Shown here piece after piece: positions 35,752 through 44,076 of a stretch of 64,000 nt of DNA (position 1 is the stretch's first letter; each line of letters starts with the position of its first letter). Both the position numbers and the translations under genes were made by a program. The DNA comes from Pseudomonas farris (lineage in GTDB: Bacteria; Pseudomonadota; Gammaproteobacteria; Pseudomonadales; Pseudomonadaceae), in contig NZ_JAHSTV010000012.1 of assembly GCF_019145235.1 (NCBI RefSeq), positions 62,001 to 126,000 on the forward strand, read 5' to 3'. The notes under the pieces are model-generated. The model made no database searches. It was not told the origin of the DNA and worked only from the letters and a program-made list of their open reading frames with translations.

Positions 35752-37200
35752 ATGCCTAGCGATCAAGCCAGCGCGCAGCCGGCAATCTCCTCGGTCGACT
35801 TCGAAAAAGTCGGCTCCGATTATTTCCAACAACGTGAACTGAAAAAAGGTGCAGCGGGCTGGGTCCTGCTGGTGGGCTTGGGTGTGGCCTATGTCATCTC
35901 AGGTGATTACGCCGGGTGGAACTTCGGTTTGGCCCAAGGCGGATGGGGCGGCATGTTTCTCGCCACGTTGCTGATGGCCACCATGTACTTGTGCATGTGC
36001 TTCTCCCTGGCCGAATTGTCTTCCATGATCCCGACCGCCGGCGGTGGCTACGGATTTGCCCGTAGTGCATTCGGGCCGTGGGGCGGGTTCCTTACCGGAA
36101 CCGCGATCCTGATCGAGTACGCGATCGCCCCAGCGGCGATCGCGGTGTTTATCGGGGCGTATTGCGAGTCGCTGTTCGGCATTGGCGGCTGGATGATTTA
36201 CCTGGCGTTCTACATCATCTTTATCGCCATTCACATTTTCGGTGTCGGCGAAGCCCTGAAGCTGATGTTCGTCATCACCGCCGTCGCAGCCTTGGCATTG
36301 GCAGTATTTCTGATCGCGATGGTGCCGCACTTCAACGTCGCCAATTTGCTGGACATCCCGGTGACCGAGGCCAAGGGCGCCAGCAGTTTCCTGCCCTTCG
36401 GCTATGTCGGTGTCTGGGCAGCCATTCCTTACGCAATCTGGTTCTTCCTGGCCGTCGAAGGTGTGCCACTGGCGGCAGAAGAAACCAAAAACCCGAAACG
36501 CGATCTGCCGCGCGGGCTAATCGGCGCCATGCTGGTGCTGGTGAGTTTTGCCTTGCTGATTCTGGTCATCGGCCCTGGCGGTGCCGGCTCAAACGCGCTG
36601 CTGACCTCCGGTAACCCGTTGGTCGAAGCGCTGACCAAAGCCTATGGCGGCTCGACCTGGATGGGCAGTTTCGTCAACCTTGTGGGCCTGGCCGGGCTGA
36701 TCGCCAGTTTCTTCTCGATCATCTATGCCTATTCGCGGCAGATCTTTGCCTTGTCCCGTGCCGGCTATCTGCCGCGCAAATTGTCCGAAACCAACAAGAG
36801 CAAGGCGCCGGTACTGGCGTTGATCATTCCCGGCATCATCGGCTTTGGTCTGTCACTGACCGGCCAGGGCGACCTGCTGATTCTGGTGGCGGTATTCGGC
36901 GCGACCATCTCCTATGTGCTGATGATGGCCGCGCACATCACCTTGCGTATCCGTCGCCCCAAAATGGATCGGCCGTACCGCACGCCCGGCGGTATCTTCA
37001 CCTCAGGCGTGGCACTGGTGTTGGCTTGCATCGCCGTGGTGGCGGGTTTTCTGGTGGATCCGCGGGTGGTGATTGGCGCCGCGATCATCTATGGAGTGTT
37101 AATTGCTTACTTTGCTTTCTACAGTCGGCATCACTTGGTAGCAGGCACGCCCGAAGAAGAGTTCGCGGCCATTCAGAAAGCTGAAGAAGCCTTGCACTAA
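35752..37200 (+). CDS. eat: Ethanolamine permease
   Basis: A 482-aa APC-superfamily transporter with about twelve membrane helices. The N-terminal YFQQRELKKGAAGWVLLVGL, SGDYAGWNFGLAQGG and IPTAGGGYGFARSAFGP segments are typical of the ethanolamine permease subfamily. It lies between the aldehyde dehydrogenase and eutB, so it imports the substrate of EutBC. Confidence 0.92.
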   Translation: MPSDQASAQPAISSVDFEKVGSDYFQQRELKKGAAGWVLLVGLGVAYVISGDYAGWNFGLAQGGWGGMFLATLLMATMYLCMCFSLAELSSMIPTAGGGYGFARSAFGPWGGFLTGTAILIEYAIAPAAIAVFIGAYCESLFGIGGWMIYLAFYIIFIAIHIFGVGEALKLMFVITAVAALALAVFLIAMVPHFNVANLLDIPVTEAKGASSFLPFGYVGVWAAIPYAIWFFLAVEGVPLAAEETKNPKRDLPRGLIGAMLVLVSFALLILVIGPGGAGSNALLTSGNPLVEALTKAYGGSTWMGSFVNLVGLAGLIASFFSIIYAYSRQIFALSRAGYLPRKLSETNKSKAPVLALIIPGIIGFGLSLTGQGDLLILVAVFGATISYVLMMAAHITLRIRRPKMDRPYRTPGGIFTSGVALVLACIAVVAGFLVDPRVVIGAAIIYGVLIAYFAFYSRHHLVAGTPEEEFAAIQKAEEALH

Positions 37201-37251
37201 CGGCCGCAAATCACGGCGCAGACCCTGTCTGCGCCGTCACGGAGAATCTGT

Positions 37252-38646
37252 ATGGCGAGTTTTGCTCACACGGTCGGCGCCCAGACCTACCGCTTCGACA
37301 GCCTCAAGGACGTCATGGCCAAAGCCAGCCCGGCGCGCTCCGGGGACTTTCTGGCCGGCGTTGCCGCCCTCAACGATGGCGAGCGAGTGGCCGCACAAAT
37401 GGCCCTGGCTGACATCCCGCTGACTCACTTCCTGCAGGAAGTACTGATTCCTTACGAGACCGATGAAGTCACCCGACTAATTATCGACACGCACGACAAA
37501 CAGGCTTTTAAAGCGGTCAGCCATCTCACGGTTGGCGGTTTTCGCGACTGGCTGCTCAGCGACGCCGCCGACGAACAGAGCCTGCGCGCCCTCGCTCCGG
37601 GCCTGACCCCGGAAATGGCCGCCGCCGTGTCGAAGATCATGCGCGTGCAGGACTTGGTGCTGGTGGCGCAGAAAATCCGCGTGGTCACGAAATTTCGCGG
37701 CACTATGGGCCTGCGCGGCCGGCTCTCGACGCGCCTGCAACCCAATCACCCCACCGACGAACCGGCCGGTATCGCCGCGAGCATTCTCGACGGTCTGCTG
37801 TACGGCAACGGTGACGCAATGATCGGCATCAACCCGGCCACCGACAGCATCGCCTCGATCTGCGCCATGCTGGAAATGCTCGATGCGATCATCCAGCGTT
37901 ACGAAATTCCTACACAGGCCTGCGTGCTGACCCACGTCACCACCTCCATCGAGGCGGTGAATCGCGGTGTTCCGCTGGACCTGGTGTTCCAGTCGATCGC
38001 CGGCACTGAAGCGGCCAACGCCAGTTTCGGCATCAACCTCAACGTCTTGCAGGAAGGCTATGACGCGGGCTTGAGCCTGAATCGCGGCACGTTGGGCCAG
38101 AATCTGATGTATTTCGAGACCGGCCAGGGCAGCGCCTTGTCGGCCAACGCCCACCACGGCGTCGATCAACAGACCTGCGAAACCCGCGCCTACGCCGTGG
38201 CACGCCATTTCAAACCGTTTCTGGTGAACACTGTCGTAGGCTTCATCGGCCCGGAATACCTCTACAACGGCAAACAGATCATCCGCGCCGGTCTCGAAGA
38301 CCACTTTTGCGGCAAGCTGCTGGGCGTGCCCATGGGTTGCGACATCTGTTACACCAATCACGCCGAGGCCGATCAGGACGACATGGACACCCTGCTGACC
38401 CTGCTGGGCGTGGCCGGGATCAACTTCATCATGGGCATTCCCGGTTCCGACGACATCATGCTCAATTACCAGACCACATCGTTCCACGACGCCCTCTACG
38501 CCCGGAAAACCTTGGGCCTGAAACCGGCGCCGGAGTTTGAACAGTGGCTGGCGAACATGGGCATCTTCACCCAGGCAGACGGCAAAATTCACTTCGGCGA
38601 CAACCTGCCGCCGGCCTTCCGTCAGGCCATGGCGCAACTGGGATGA
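37252..38646 (+). CDS. eutB: Ethanolamine ammonia-lyase large subunit
   Basis: The catalytic subunit of the adenosylcobalamin-dependent enzyme that splits ethanolamine to acetaldehyde and ammonia. The 464-aa TIM-barrel protein contains KFRGTMGLRGRLSTRLQPNHP, GDAMIGINPATDS, YFETGQGSALSANAHHG and CDICYTNHAEADQDD, all family signatures. The catalytic glutamate and arginine regions look intact. It overlaps eutC by 4 nt. Confidence 0.97.
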   Translation: MASFAHTVGAQTYRFDSLKDVMAKASPARSGDFLAGVAALNDGERVAAQMALADIPLTHFLQEVLIPYETDEVTRLIIDTHDKQAFKAVSHLTVGGFRDWLLSDAADEQSLRALAPGLTPEMAAAVSKIMRVQDLVLVAQKIRVVTKFRGTMGLRGRLSTRLQPNHPTDEPAGIAASILDGLLYGNGDAMIGINPATDSIASICAMLEMLDAIIQRYEIPTQACVLTHVTTSIEAVNRGVPLDLVFQSIAGTEAANASFGINLNVLQEGYDAGLSLNRGTLGQNLMYFETGQGSALSANAHHGVDQQTCETRAYAVARHFKPFLVNTVVGFIGPEYLYNGKQIIRAGLEDHFCGKLLGVPMGCDICYTNHAEADQDDMDTLLTLLGVAGINFIMGIPGSDDIMLNYQTTSFHDALYARKTLGLKPAPEFEQWLANMGIFTQADGKIHFGDNLPPAFRQAMAQLG

Positions 38647-39479
38647 GTATTGAGATGGATAAACCACCTGTCGATCCGCAAAACCCATTGCTGGAACTGC
38701 GTCGCCTGACCCCGGCACGTATTGCCCTCGGTCGTACAGGCACCAGCATGCCGACCAGCGCGCAGCTGGATTTTCAGTACGCCCATGCACAGGCCCGGGA
38801 TGCGGTGCACCTGCCATTCGATCACATGGGGCTCAGTTCGCAACTGGCCGAGCGTGGACGTGAGAGTTTGCTGCTGCACAGCGCCGCCACGGACCGGAAC
38901 AGCTATCTGCAGCGCCCCGATTTGGGGCGCAAGCTGAGTGATCAGTCGGCGCAGACCCTGCGCGACTACGCGCTGAGCCATCCTGGCGGGATCGATTTGG
39001 CCGTTGTGGTGGCCGATGGCCTCTCGGCATTGGCCGTTCATCGCCACACCTTACCGTTTCTGGCGCGCATGGAAGAACAGACAGCCGCTGAGGGTTGGTC
39101 CCTGTCGCCGGTGATTCTGGTGGAACAGGGCCGAGTCGCGGTGGCCGACGAGATCGGCGAGCTGCTGGGCGCGAAGATGGTGGTCATATTGATCGGCGAA
39201 CGCCCCGGCTTGAGCTCGCCAGACAGCCTGGGGTTGTATTTCACCTATAATCCCAAAGTCGGACTGACAGATGCCTATCGCAACTGCATCTCGAATGTTC
39301 GGCTCGAAGGCTTGAGTTACGGCATGGCGGCACACCGTTTGCTGTATTTGATGCGCGAAGCCTGTCGGCGGCAGTTATCAGGGGTCAGTCTGAAGGACGA
39401 AGCCCAGGTTCAGACGCTGGAGTCGGACATTGGTGCAGATATGAAAGGTAATTTCCTACTGAGCCCGTCGGATACCTGA
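38643..39479 (+). CDS. eutC: Ethanolamine ammonia-lyase small subunit
   Basis: Forms the cobalamin-binding interface with EutB. The 278-aa protein starts at the ATGA overlap with eutB and has RIALGRTGTSMPTSAQLDFQ, VVADGLSALAV, and the late AAHRLLYLMREACRRQLSGV. No shell (carboxysome-like) genes accompany the locus, so this is the microcompartment-free pathway, as in other pseudomonads. Confidence 0.97.
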   Translation: MSIEMDKPPVDPQNPLLELRRLTPARIALGRTGTSMPTSAQLDFQYAHAQARDAVHLPFDHMGLSSQLAERGRESLLLHSAATDRNSYLQRPDLGRKLSDQSAQTLRDYALSHPGGIDLAVVVADGLSALAVHRHTLPFLARMEEQTAAEGWSLSPVILVEQGRVAVADEIGELLGAKMVVILIGERPGLSSPDSLGLYFTYNPKVGLTDAYRNCISNVRLEGLSYGMAAHRLLYLMREACRRQLSGVSLKDEAQVQTLESDIGADMKGNFLLSPSDT

Positions 39480-39591
39480 ACCGTTTCCGCATTGCGTTTC
39501 TATTCAGGTTTCAGGCAGGATCGATGCACGGCCGCCAGGGTTTCCCGTCGCCGTCACCACGTAAGACAGCCACTTGAAGACGAGACCTACC

Positions 39592-40053
39592 ATGCGGATT
39601 ATTCAAGCGACCCTCGAACACCTCGACCTGCTGACCCCGTTGTTCGTCAAATATCGTGAGTTTTACGGTTCCCTGCCGTATCCGGACTCGTCCCGGGCGT
39701 TCCTCGAGAAACGCCTGCGGCGCAAGGAATCGGTGATCTACCTGGCCCTGGCCGATGACGACGACAAAAAACTGATGGGCTTTTGTCAGTTGTACCCCAG
39801 CTTTTCGTCTCTTTCGCTTAAACGCGTGTGGATCCTCAACGACATCTACGTCGCCGAAGACGCCCGCCGCCAGTTGGTGGCCGACAACCTGATCCGCACC
39901 GCGAAAAAAATGGCCAAGGAAACCAATGCCGTGCGCATGCGTGTTTCCACCAGCAGCAATAACGACGTCGCGCAGAAAACCTACGAATCCATCGGGTTCA
40001 AGGAAGACACCGAGTTCAAGAACTACGTGTTGCCGATCAGTGAGGAGCTGTAA
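39592..40053 (+). CDS. GNAT family N-acetyltransferase
   Basis: A 153-aa acetyltransferase. The acetyl-CoA-binding region reads LNDIYVAEDARRQLVADNLI, a variant of the Q/RxxGxG/A loop, and the C-terminal strand has NDVAQKTYESIGFKED, typical of GNAT. Substrate unknown. It occupies the place of PA4026 in P. aeruginosa downstream of eutC. Confidence 0.88.
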   Translation: MRIIQATLEHLDLLTPLFVKYREFYGSLPYPDSSRAFLEKRLRRKESVIYLALADDDDKKLMGFCQLYPSFSSLSLKRVWILNDIYVAEDARRQLVADNLIRTAKKMAKETNAVRMRVSTSSNNDVAQKTYESIGFKEDTEFKNYVLPISEEL

Positions 40054-40077
40054 CACAGCTTGAAGCTGCGGGCTTTT

Positions 40078-40223
40078 GTGGTGAGGGGGCTTGTCGGAAC
40101 GCCGCATCGCCCCGTTCGGCTGCGCAGCAGTCGCAAATTGCTGAATTCGGTATGCCTGAAGAAACGCGCCGTCTGGTTAGGGGTCGCTTCGCAACCCAAC
40201 GGGGGCGAGCCCCCTCGCCACGA
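40078..40223. repeat. Split palindromic repeat (TGTGGCGAGGGGG family)
   Basis: Left arm GTGAGGGGGCTTGTCGG and right arm CCCCCTCGCCAC enclose a central unit with CGTTCGGCTGCGCAGCAGTCG. It shares the composite build of the element at 33649 and a nearly identical left half with 43540. It fills most of the 364-nt gap before dedA; the rest shows no gene. Confidence 0.75.
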
Positions 40224-40417
40224 GGTAATGCGCAAGGGCAAAATACCTCTGATCGAGCCATCGACATTCCCCGCTACAAACTCGACGCGTTTTTCACTTG
40301 TCACCCCGTATAATGCCCATTCTTCCGGCTCGTAAGAAAAATCACACTTAGCTGTAGTCTTACGCGAAGCCATCCGCACAGGCCTGCAGAGTCGGGCCAT
40401 CACCACAGGTGCTTTCC

Positions 40418-41074
40418 ATGGATTTCAACCCTATCGACCTTATCCTGCATCTCGATGTTTACCTCGACTTGCTGGTGACCAACTACGGGGCATGGATTTA
40501 CGCCATTCTGTTTCTGGTGATCTTCTGCGAAACCGGTCTGGTGGTGATGCCATTCCTGCCAGGCGATTCTCTGCTTTTCATTGCGGGCGCCGTGGCGGCC
40601 GGTGGCGGCATGGACCCGGTGCTGCTGGGCGGTCTGCTGATGCTGGCGGCGATTCTCGGCGATAGCACCAACTACCTGATTGGCCGAACCGTTGGCGAAC
40701 GGCTGTTCAGCAACCCGAACTCGAAAATTTTCCGCCGCGACTACCTGCAACAAACCCATGACTTCTACGACAAACACGGCGGCAAGACCGTGACCCTGGC
40801 GCGCTTCCTGCCAATCATCCGCACCTTTGCCCCGTTCGTCGCCGGCGTTGGCAAAATGCCTTATCCGCGTTTCTTTGCCTTCAGCATCCTCGGCACCATT
40901 CTCTGGGTGGGCGGTCTGGTCACCCTCGGCTATTTCTTCGGTAACGTACCGTTCATCAAGCAGAACCTGTCGCTGCTAGTGCTGGGCATCATCATCCTGT
41001 CGCTGCTACCGATGATCATCGGCGTGATCCGCAGCCGCCTCGGTCATGCCGCGTCCAAAGCCGAACCCCGCTGA
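40418..41074 (+). CDS. DedA family membrane protein
   Basis: A 218-aa protein with the DedA/VTT domain: FCETGLVVMPFLPGDSLLF, GDSTNYLIGRTVG, and the re-entrant ARFLPIIRTFAPFVAGVG region with the conserved arginine and glutamate. The family is required for membrane homeostasis and is thought to transport lipid carriers or lipids. The start at 40418 is preferred over a TTG three codons upstream. Confidence 0.93.
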   Translation: MDFNPIDLILHLDVYLDLLVTNYGAWIYAILFLVIFCETGLVVMPFLPGDSLLFIAGAVAAGGGMDPVLLGGLLMLAAILGDSTNYLIGRTVGERLFSNPNSKIFRRDYLQQTHDFYDKHGGKTVTLARFLPIIRTFAPFVAGVGKMPYPRFFAFSILGTILWVGGLVTLGYFFGNVPFIKQNLSLLVLGIIILSLLPMIIGVIRSRLGHAASKAEPR

Positions 41075-41080
41075 CTCACG

Positions 41081-41893
41081 ATGTGGTCCCTTAGCGCCTG
41101 GCGACGCCAGCGCACCCTGGCCAGGCATCCGATTGCCGACGACATGTGGCAACGGGTGCGCCATCACCTGAGCTTTCTCGATGGCCTCAGCGCAGCCGAA
41201 GACCAGTGGCTGCGCAAAGCCTGCGTGCTGTTCCTGCAAGACAAGCACCTGACCGCCCTGCCCGGCGTCGAGCTTCACCAGGAACAACGCCTGCTACTCG
41301 CCGCCCAGGCCCAATTGCCGCTGCTGCATCTGGGCGATCTGAACTGGTATCAGGGCTTTCACGAAATCATCCTCTACCCCGACGATTTCCTCAGCCCCCA
41401 GCGCCATCGCGATGCCAGCGGCGTTGAACACGAATGGGACGGCGAACACAGCGGCGAAGCGTGGCAGCAAGGCCCGATCATCCTCGCCTGGCCCGGCGTA
41501 ATGGCCAGCGGTGGCTGGGAAGGCTACAACCTGGTCATCCACGAACTCGCGCACAAACTCGACATGCTCAACGGCGACGCCAATGGCCTGCCACCGCTGC
41601 ATGCCGATATGCGCGTCAGCGACTGGGCCAAGGTCATGCAAGAAGCCTATGACGACCTCGACCGGCAACTGGACCGCAACCCTGACGCGCAGACCGCCAT
41701 CGACCCGTACGCAGCGGAAAACCCCGCCGAGTTCTTCGCGGTCACCAGCGAATACTTCTTTAGCGCCCCGGATTTGCTGCACAAGGCTTATCCACAGGTC
41801 TATGAGCAGCTGAAGCTGTTTTATCGTCAGGATCCTTTGAGCAGGTTGCGGCAACTTCAGGCCGAAGATCCGGTCTATCAGGCACACGACTAA
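41081..41893 (+). CDS. MtfA-like zinc metallopeptidase (M90)
   Basis: A 270-aa cytoplasmic zinc peptidase. The metal-binding motif HELAHKLDMLNG gives the HExxH, and the third ligand region is NPAEFFAVTSEYFF. The N-terminal half (HLSFLDGLSAAEDQWLRK...FLQDK) matches the M90 family whose E. coli member MtfA binds the Mlc repressor. It follows dedA by 7 nt and is probably co-transcribed. Confidence 0.9.
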   Translation: MWSLSAWRRQRTLARHPIADDMWQRVRHHLSFLDGLSAAEDQWLRKACVLFLQDKHLTALPGVELHQEQRLLLAAQAQLPLLHLGDLNWYQGFHEIILYPDDFLSPQRHRDASGVEHEWDGEHSGEAWQQGPIILAWPGVMASGGWEGYNLVIHELAHKLDMLNGDANGLPPLHADMRVSDWAKVMQEAYDDLDRQLDRNPDAQTAIDPYAAENPAEFFAVTSEYFFSAPDLLHKAYPQVYEQLKLFYRQDPLSRLRQLQAEDPVYQAHD

Positions 41894-42006
41894 GGTCTAC
41901 ACGACCTCTGGTCCATAGCGTCGAAGGCGGAATATGCCTATAATCGCCGCCACTTTTTGGTCAATCCGGCCAAGTGTTTTTGGTCAACTAACGGGGGCAC
42001 CGCCCA

Positions 42007-42534
42007 ATGAGCTACAGCAAGATTCCGGCTGGCAAAGACCTGCCGAACGACATCTACGTCGCGATCGAGATCCCGGCCAACCACGCGCCGATCAAATACG
42101 AAATCGACAAAGACAGCGACTGCCTGTTCGTTGACCGTTTCATGGCCACCCCGATGTTCTACCCGGCCAACTACGGTTACATCCCGAACACCCTGGCCGA
42201 CGACGGTGATCCCCTCGACGTGCTGGTCGTGACCCCTTACCCTGTTGCTCCAGGTTCGGTAATCCGCGCGCGTCCAGTCGGCATCCTGAACATGACCGAC
42301 GACGGCGGCGGCGATGCCAAAGTGATCGCGGTTCCACACGACAAGCTGTCCCAGCTGTACGTCGATGTGAAGGAATACACCGATTTGCCTGCGCTGCTGA
42401 TTCAGCAGATCGAGCACTTCTTCGCGAACTACAAAGATCTCGAAAAAGGCAAATGGGTGAAGATCGAAGGCTGGGCCGGCGCAGATGCCGCCCGCGACGC
42501 GATCACCAAGTCGGTTGCTGCCTATAAAGGCTGA
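42007..42534 (+). CDS. ppa: Inorganic pyrophosphatase
   Basis: Hydrolyses pyrophosphate, pulling biosynthetic reactions forward. The 175-aa family I enzyme includes KYEIDKDSDCLFVDRF, the metal-binding motif DDGDPLDVLV and the ANYGYIPNTL segment. A GGGGGCACCGCCC leader lies before the ATG, and a strong terminator follows. Confidence 0.98.
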   Translation: MSYSKIPAGKDLPNDIYVAIEIPANHAPIKYEIDKDSDCLFVDRFMATPMFYPANYGYIPNTLADDGDPLDVLVVTPYPVAPGSVIRARPVGILNMTDDGGGDAKVIAVPHDKLSQLYVDVKEYTDLPALLIQQIEHFFANYKDLEKGKWVKIEGWAGADAARDAITKSVAAYKG

Positions 42535-42573
42535 GAAGCCGCAGTAAGCTTCTAGCTGCGACGTTTGAAGAAG

Positions 42574-42598
42574 AACCCCGGTTGATCCGGGGTTTTTT
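42574..42598 (+). terminator. Intrinsic terminator of ppa
   Basis: An 8-bp stem AACCCCGG / CCGGGGTT with a 5-nt loop followed by a T-run, 40 nt after the ppa stop. Confidence 0.92.
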
Positions 42599-42771
42599 GT
42601 GGGCGCTCCGCTCAGACACTCACCTTTAACGGTACGTGGAACGCTTATTGGCTCTGGTTTTTGCCTGTTTAAATTCCACTAAAAGCGTCTTACATCCAGT
42701 CTTAAATTTCCCTCGAAATTTGAACAGGTCGTTTATTCAAACCCCCATCCTGCGCCAGTAAACTCGTGTTT

Positions 42772-43518
42772 ATGAAAAAGAACACTAGCGGCCCACGGTT
42801 TAAAGCGCTCCTTGAAGCAGCGAAAATCACAACCACAGGATTTGCCGCTTTCTTCGACACGGAAGCGCAAAATATCCATAACTGGTACACCCGCGGTGTG
42901 CCCGCCTACCGCATGGAAGAGGTCGCCAGACTACTGTCTGTAAACAGCGACTGGCTGAAAACCGGCGAAGGCCCGAAAGAGTCCTCTCGTCTGCGCGTAC
43001 TCGACGAGGCCGGCAACACCTTCGACGCCCAAGCCATTCGCGGCATCTACACGGTGATCGAGCCCATCGACGTTGAGCTGCCCTTCTACAAAGAAACAGC
43101 CACCGCCCCGGGCTCCAACAAAACCCACGTCGTCAAAGACCCCAGCCAATCCATCCGCCTGCCCCGCAGCCATCTGGACTCCCTGGAAATCAACCACGCC
43201 GACGCTATTTGTACCCAAATGATCGGCAACAGCATGGGCGACAAGATAGAAGACGGTTCGACGCTTGCGATCGACCGCGGACTGAATCAGGTAATTGATG
43301 GGGAGATTTATGCGATCGAGCACGACGGGATGTTGCGAATCAAATACCTGCATCGGATGCCGGGGAATGCGTTGCGGTTGCGCAGCTATAACAAAGCCGA
43401 GTATCCAGACGAGATCTTCAGTGCCGAGCAGATCGACAAGCAAAACATCAGGGTATTGGGATGGGTTTTCTGGTGGTCGACGCTCAATAAACGCAGACCT
43501 TCCGTGCCCTTCCTGTAA
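42772..43518 (+). CDS. CI/LexA-like transcriptional regulator (S24 autopeptidase)
   Basis: A 248-aa repressor with an N-terminal helix-turn-helix (about residues 8-65, FFDTEAQNIHNWYTRGVPAYRM) and a C-terminal S24 signal-peptidase-like domain. The catalytic serine is in GNSMGDKIEDG (Ser154) and the lysine in MLRIKYLHR (Lys191). Proteins of this kind control prophages, pyocins or SOS-linked genes by self-cleavage after RecA activation. It lies just outside the island's left end. A GTG six bases earlier is an alternative start. Its target genes are not evident. Confidence 0.85.
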   Translation: MKKNTSGPRFKALLEAAKITTTGFAAFFDTEAQNIHNWYTRGVPAYRMEEVARLLSVNSDWLKTGEGPKESSRLRVLDEAGNTFDAQAIRGIYTVIEPIDVELPFYKETATAPGSNKTHVVKDPSQSIRLPRSHLDSLEINHADAICTQMIGNSMGDKIEDGSTLAIDRGLNQVIDGEIYAIEHDGMLRIKYLHRMPGNALRLRSYNKAEYPDEIFSAEQIDKQNIRVLGWVFWWSTLNKRRPSVPFL

Positions 43519-43539
43519 GCACGCAACCCTGTGATCCAC

Positions 43540-43680
43540 TGTGGCGAGGGGGCTTGTCGGAACGCTGCATCGCCCCGTTCGACTGCGCAGCAGTCGCAAA
43601 CCATTCACTGTGGCAGACAGTCCATGGTTACCGGGTTTACGACTGCTTCGCAGCCGAACGCAGCCTTCGGCAGCTGCTAC
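43540..43680. repeat. Degraded composite palindromic repeat
   Basis: The left half is almost the same as that at 40078 (TGTGGCGAGGGGGCTTGTCG, then CGTTCGACTGCGCAGCAGTC), but the right arm is replaced by GGTTTACGACTGCTTCGCAG and a GCAGCCTTCGGCAGCTGC hairpin. It looks like two different repeat families recombined next to the island insertion site. Confidence 0.6.
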
Positions 43681-43798
43681 ACAGCGCAATCCTTCTACCT
43701 CGCATACCAAGCTGGGAATTTCTCAAAAAAATCAGTATGCTGCGCCCCACATTTGCGCATCGACCCTTCTTCAGGCTCAGATCGCACCGACAAGGCAG

Positions 43799-43879
43799 AT
43801 GACTTTCTCGCCAAGTCCCACAGCCGGACGCAAGATCCGGGTGTACGTTTTGAAGGCTGGCGCGGTTTACCAAAAATAA
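43799..43879 (+). other. Candidate short gene or sRNA upstream of the att terminator
   Basis: A 26-codon frame (MTFSPSPTAGRKIRVYVLKA...) ends 18 nt before an intrinsic terminator, so some transcript finishes here. An AAGG lies only 3 nt before the ATG, too close for a good ribosome-binding site, and a 21-codon frame from 43737 overlaps its start. The stretch could equally be a small RNA. I recognise neither; the terminator is the best evidence that something is expressed. Confidence 0.3.
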
Positions 43880-43897
43880 ACCAAGCCAGTCCCCGAG

Positions 43898-43922
43898 AAG
43901 CCGGCCACAAGCCGGCTTTTTA
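43898..43922 (+). terminator. Intrinsic terminator that forms the island's attachment site
   Basis: An 8-bp stem AAGCCGGC / GCCGGCTT with a 5-nt loop and a T-run. The loop, right arm and T-run belong to the 21-bp repeat found again at the other end of the island; the left arm is missing there, so only the left copy is a complete terminator. Confidence 0.85.
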
Positions 43923-43925
43923 ATG
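43905..43925 (+). repeat. attL: left copy of 21-bp direct repeat
   Basis: A 21-nt sequence beginning CCACAAGCC and ending TTTTTAATG is repeated exactly at 63823-63843. It lies 151 nt before the integrase start, the standard arrangement of an attL site for a tyrosine-integrase island. It is not part of a tRNA gene. Confidence 0.85.
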
Positions 43926-44042
43926 TCTTTTTGAAAGCCACTCTCAGCTACTAAAACCCTCTGAAGCCTTGATAGATCAAGGGTTTCAGCCTATTTTCGT
44001 TCCTGTGACTTCCGTTTTGATCCGAGGCGTTCCACGCGTATG

Positions 44043-44065
44043 TGGGGGAACAAGTGGGGGAACAG
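44043..44065 (+). repeat. Candidate integrase arm site, left copy
   Basis: A tandem TGGGGGAACAA unit followed by TGGGGGAACAG, matched at 63740-63762 with two differences and in the same orientation. Paired G-rich sites just inside both ends suggest binding sites for the integrase N-terminal arm domain or for a directionality factor. Confidence 0.5.
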
Positions 44066-44076
44066 AGGGCGAAAAA

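Noticed and set aside
33649..43680. CRISPR array from repeated palindromic units
   Set aside because: Units are far apart, differ in size, and lack regular spacers or cas genes; they are REP-type elements.
43905..43925. attL as the 3' end of a tRNA or tmRNA gene
   Set aside because: The sequence is a terminator hairpin; no T-arm or CCA end can be drawn from the flanking bases.
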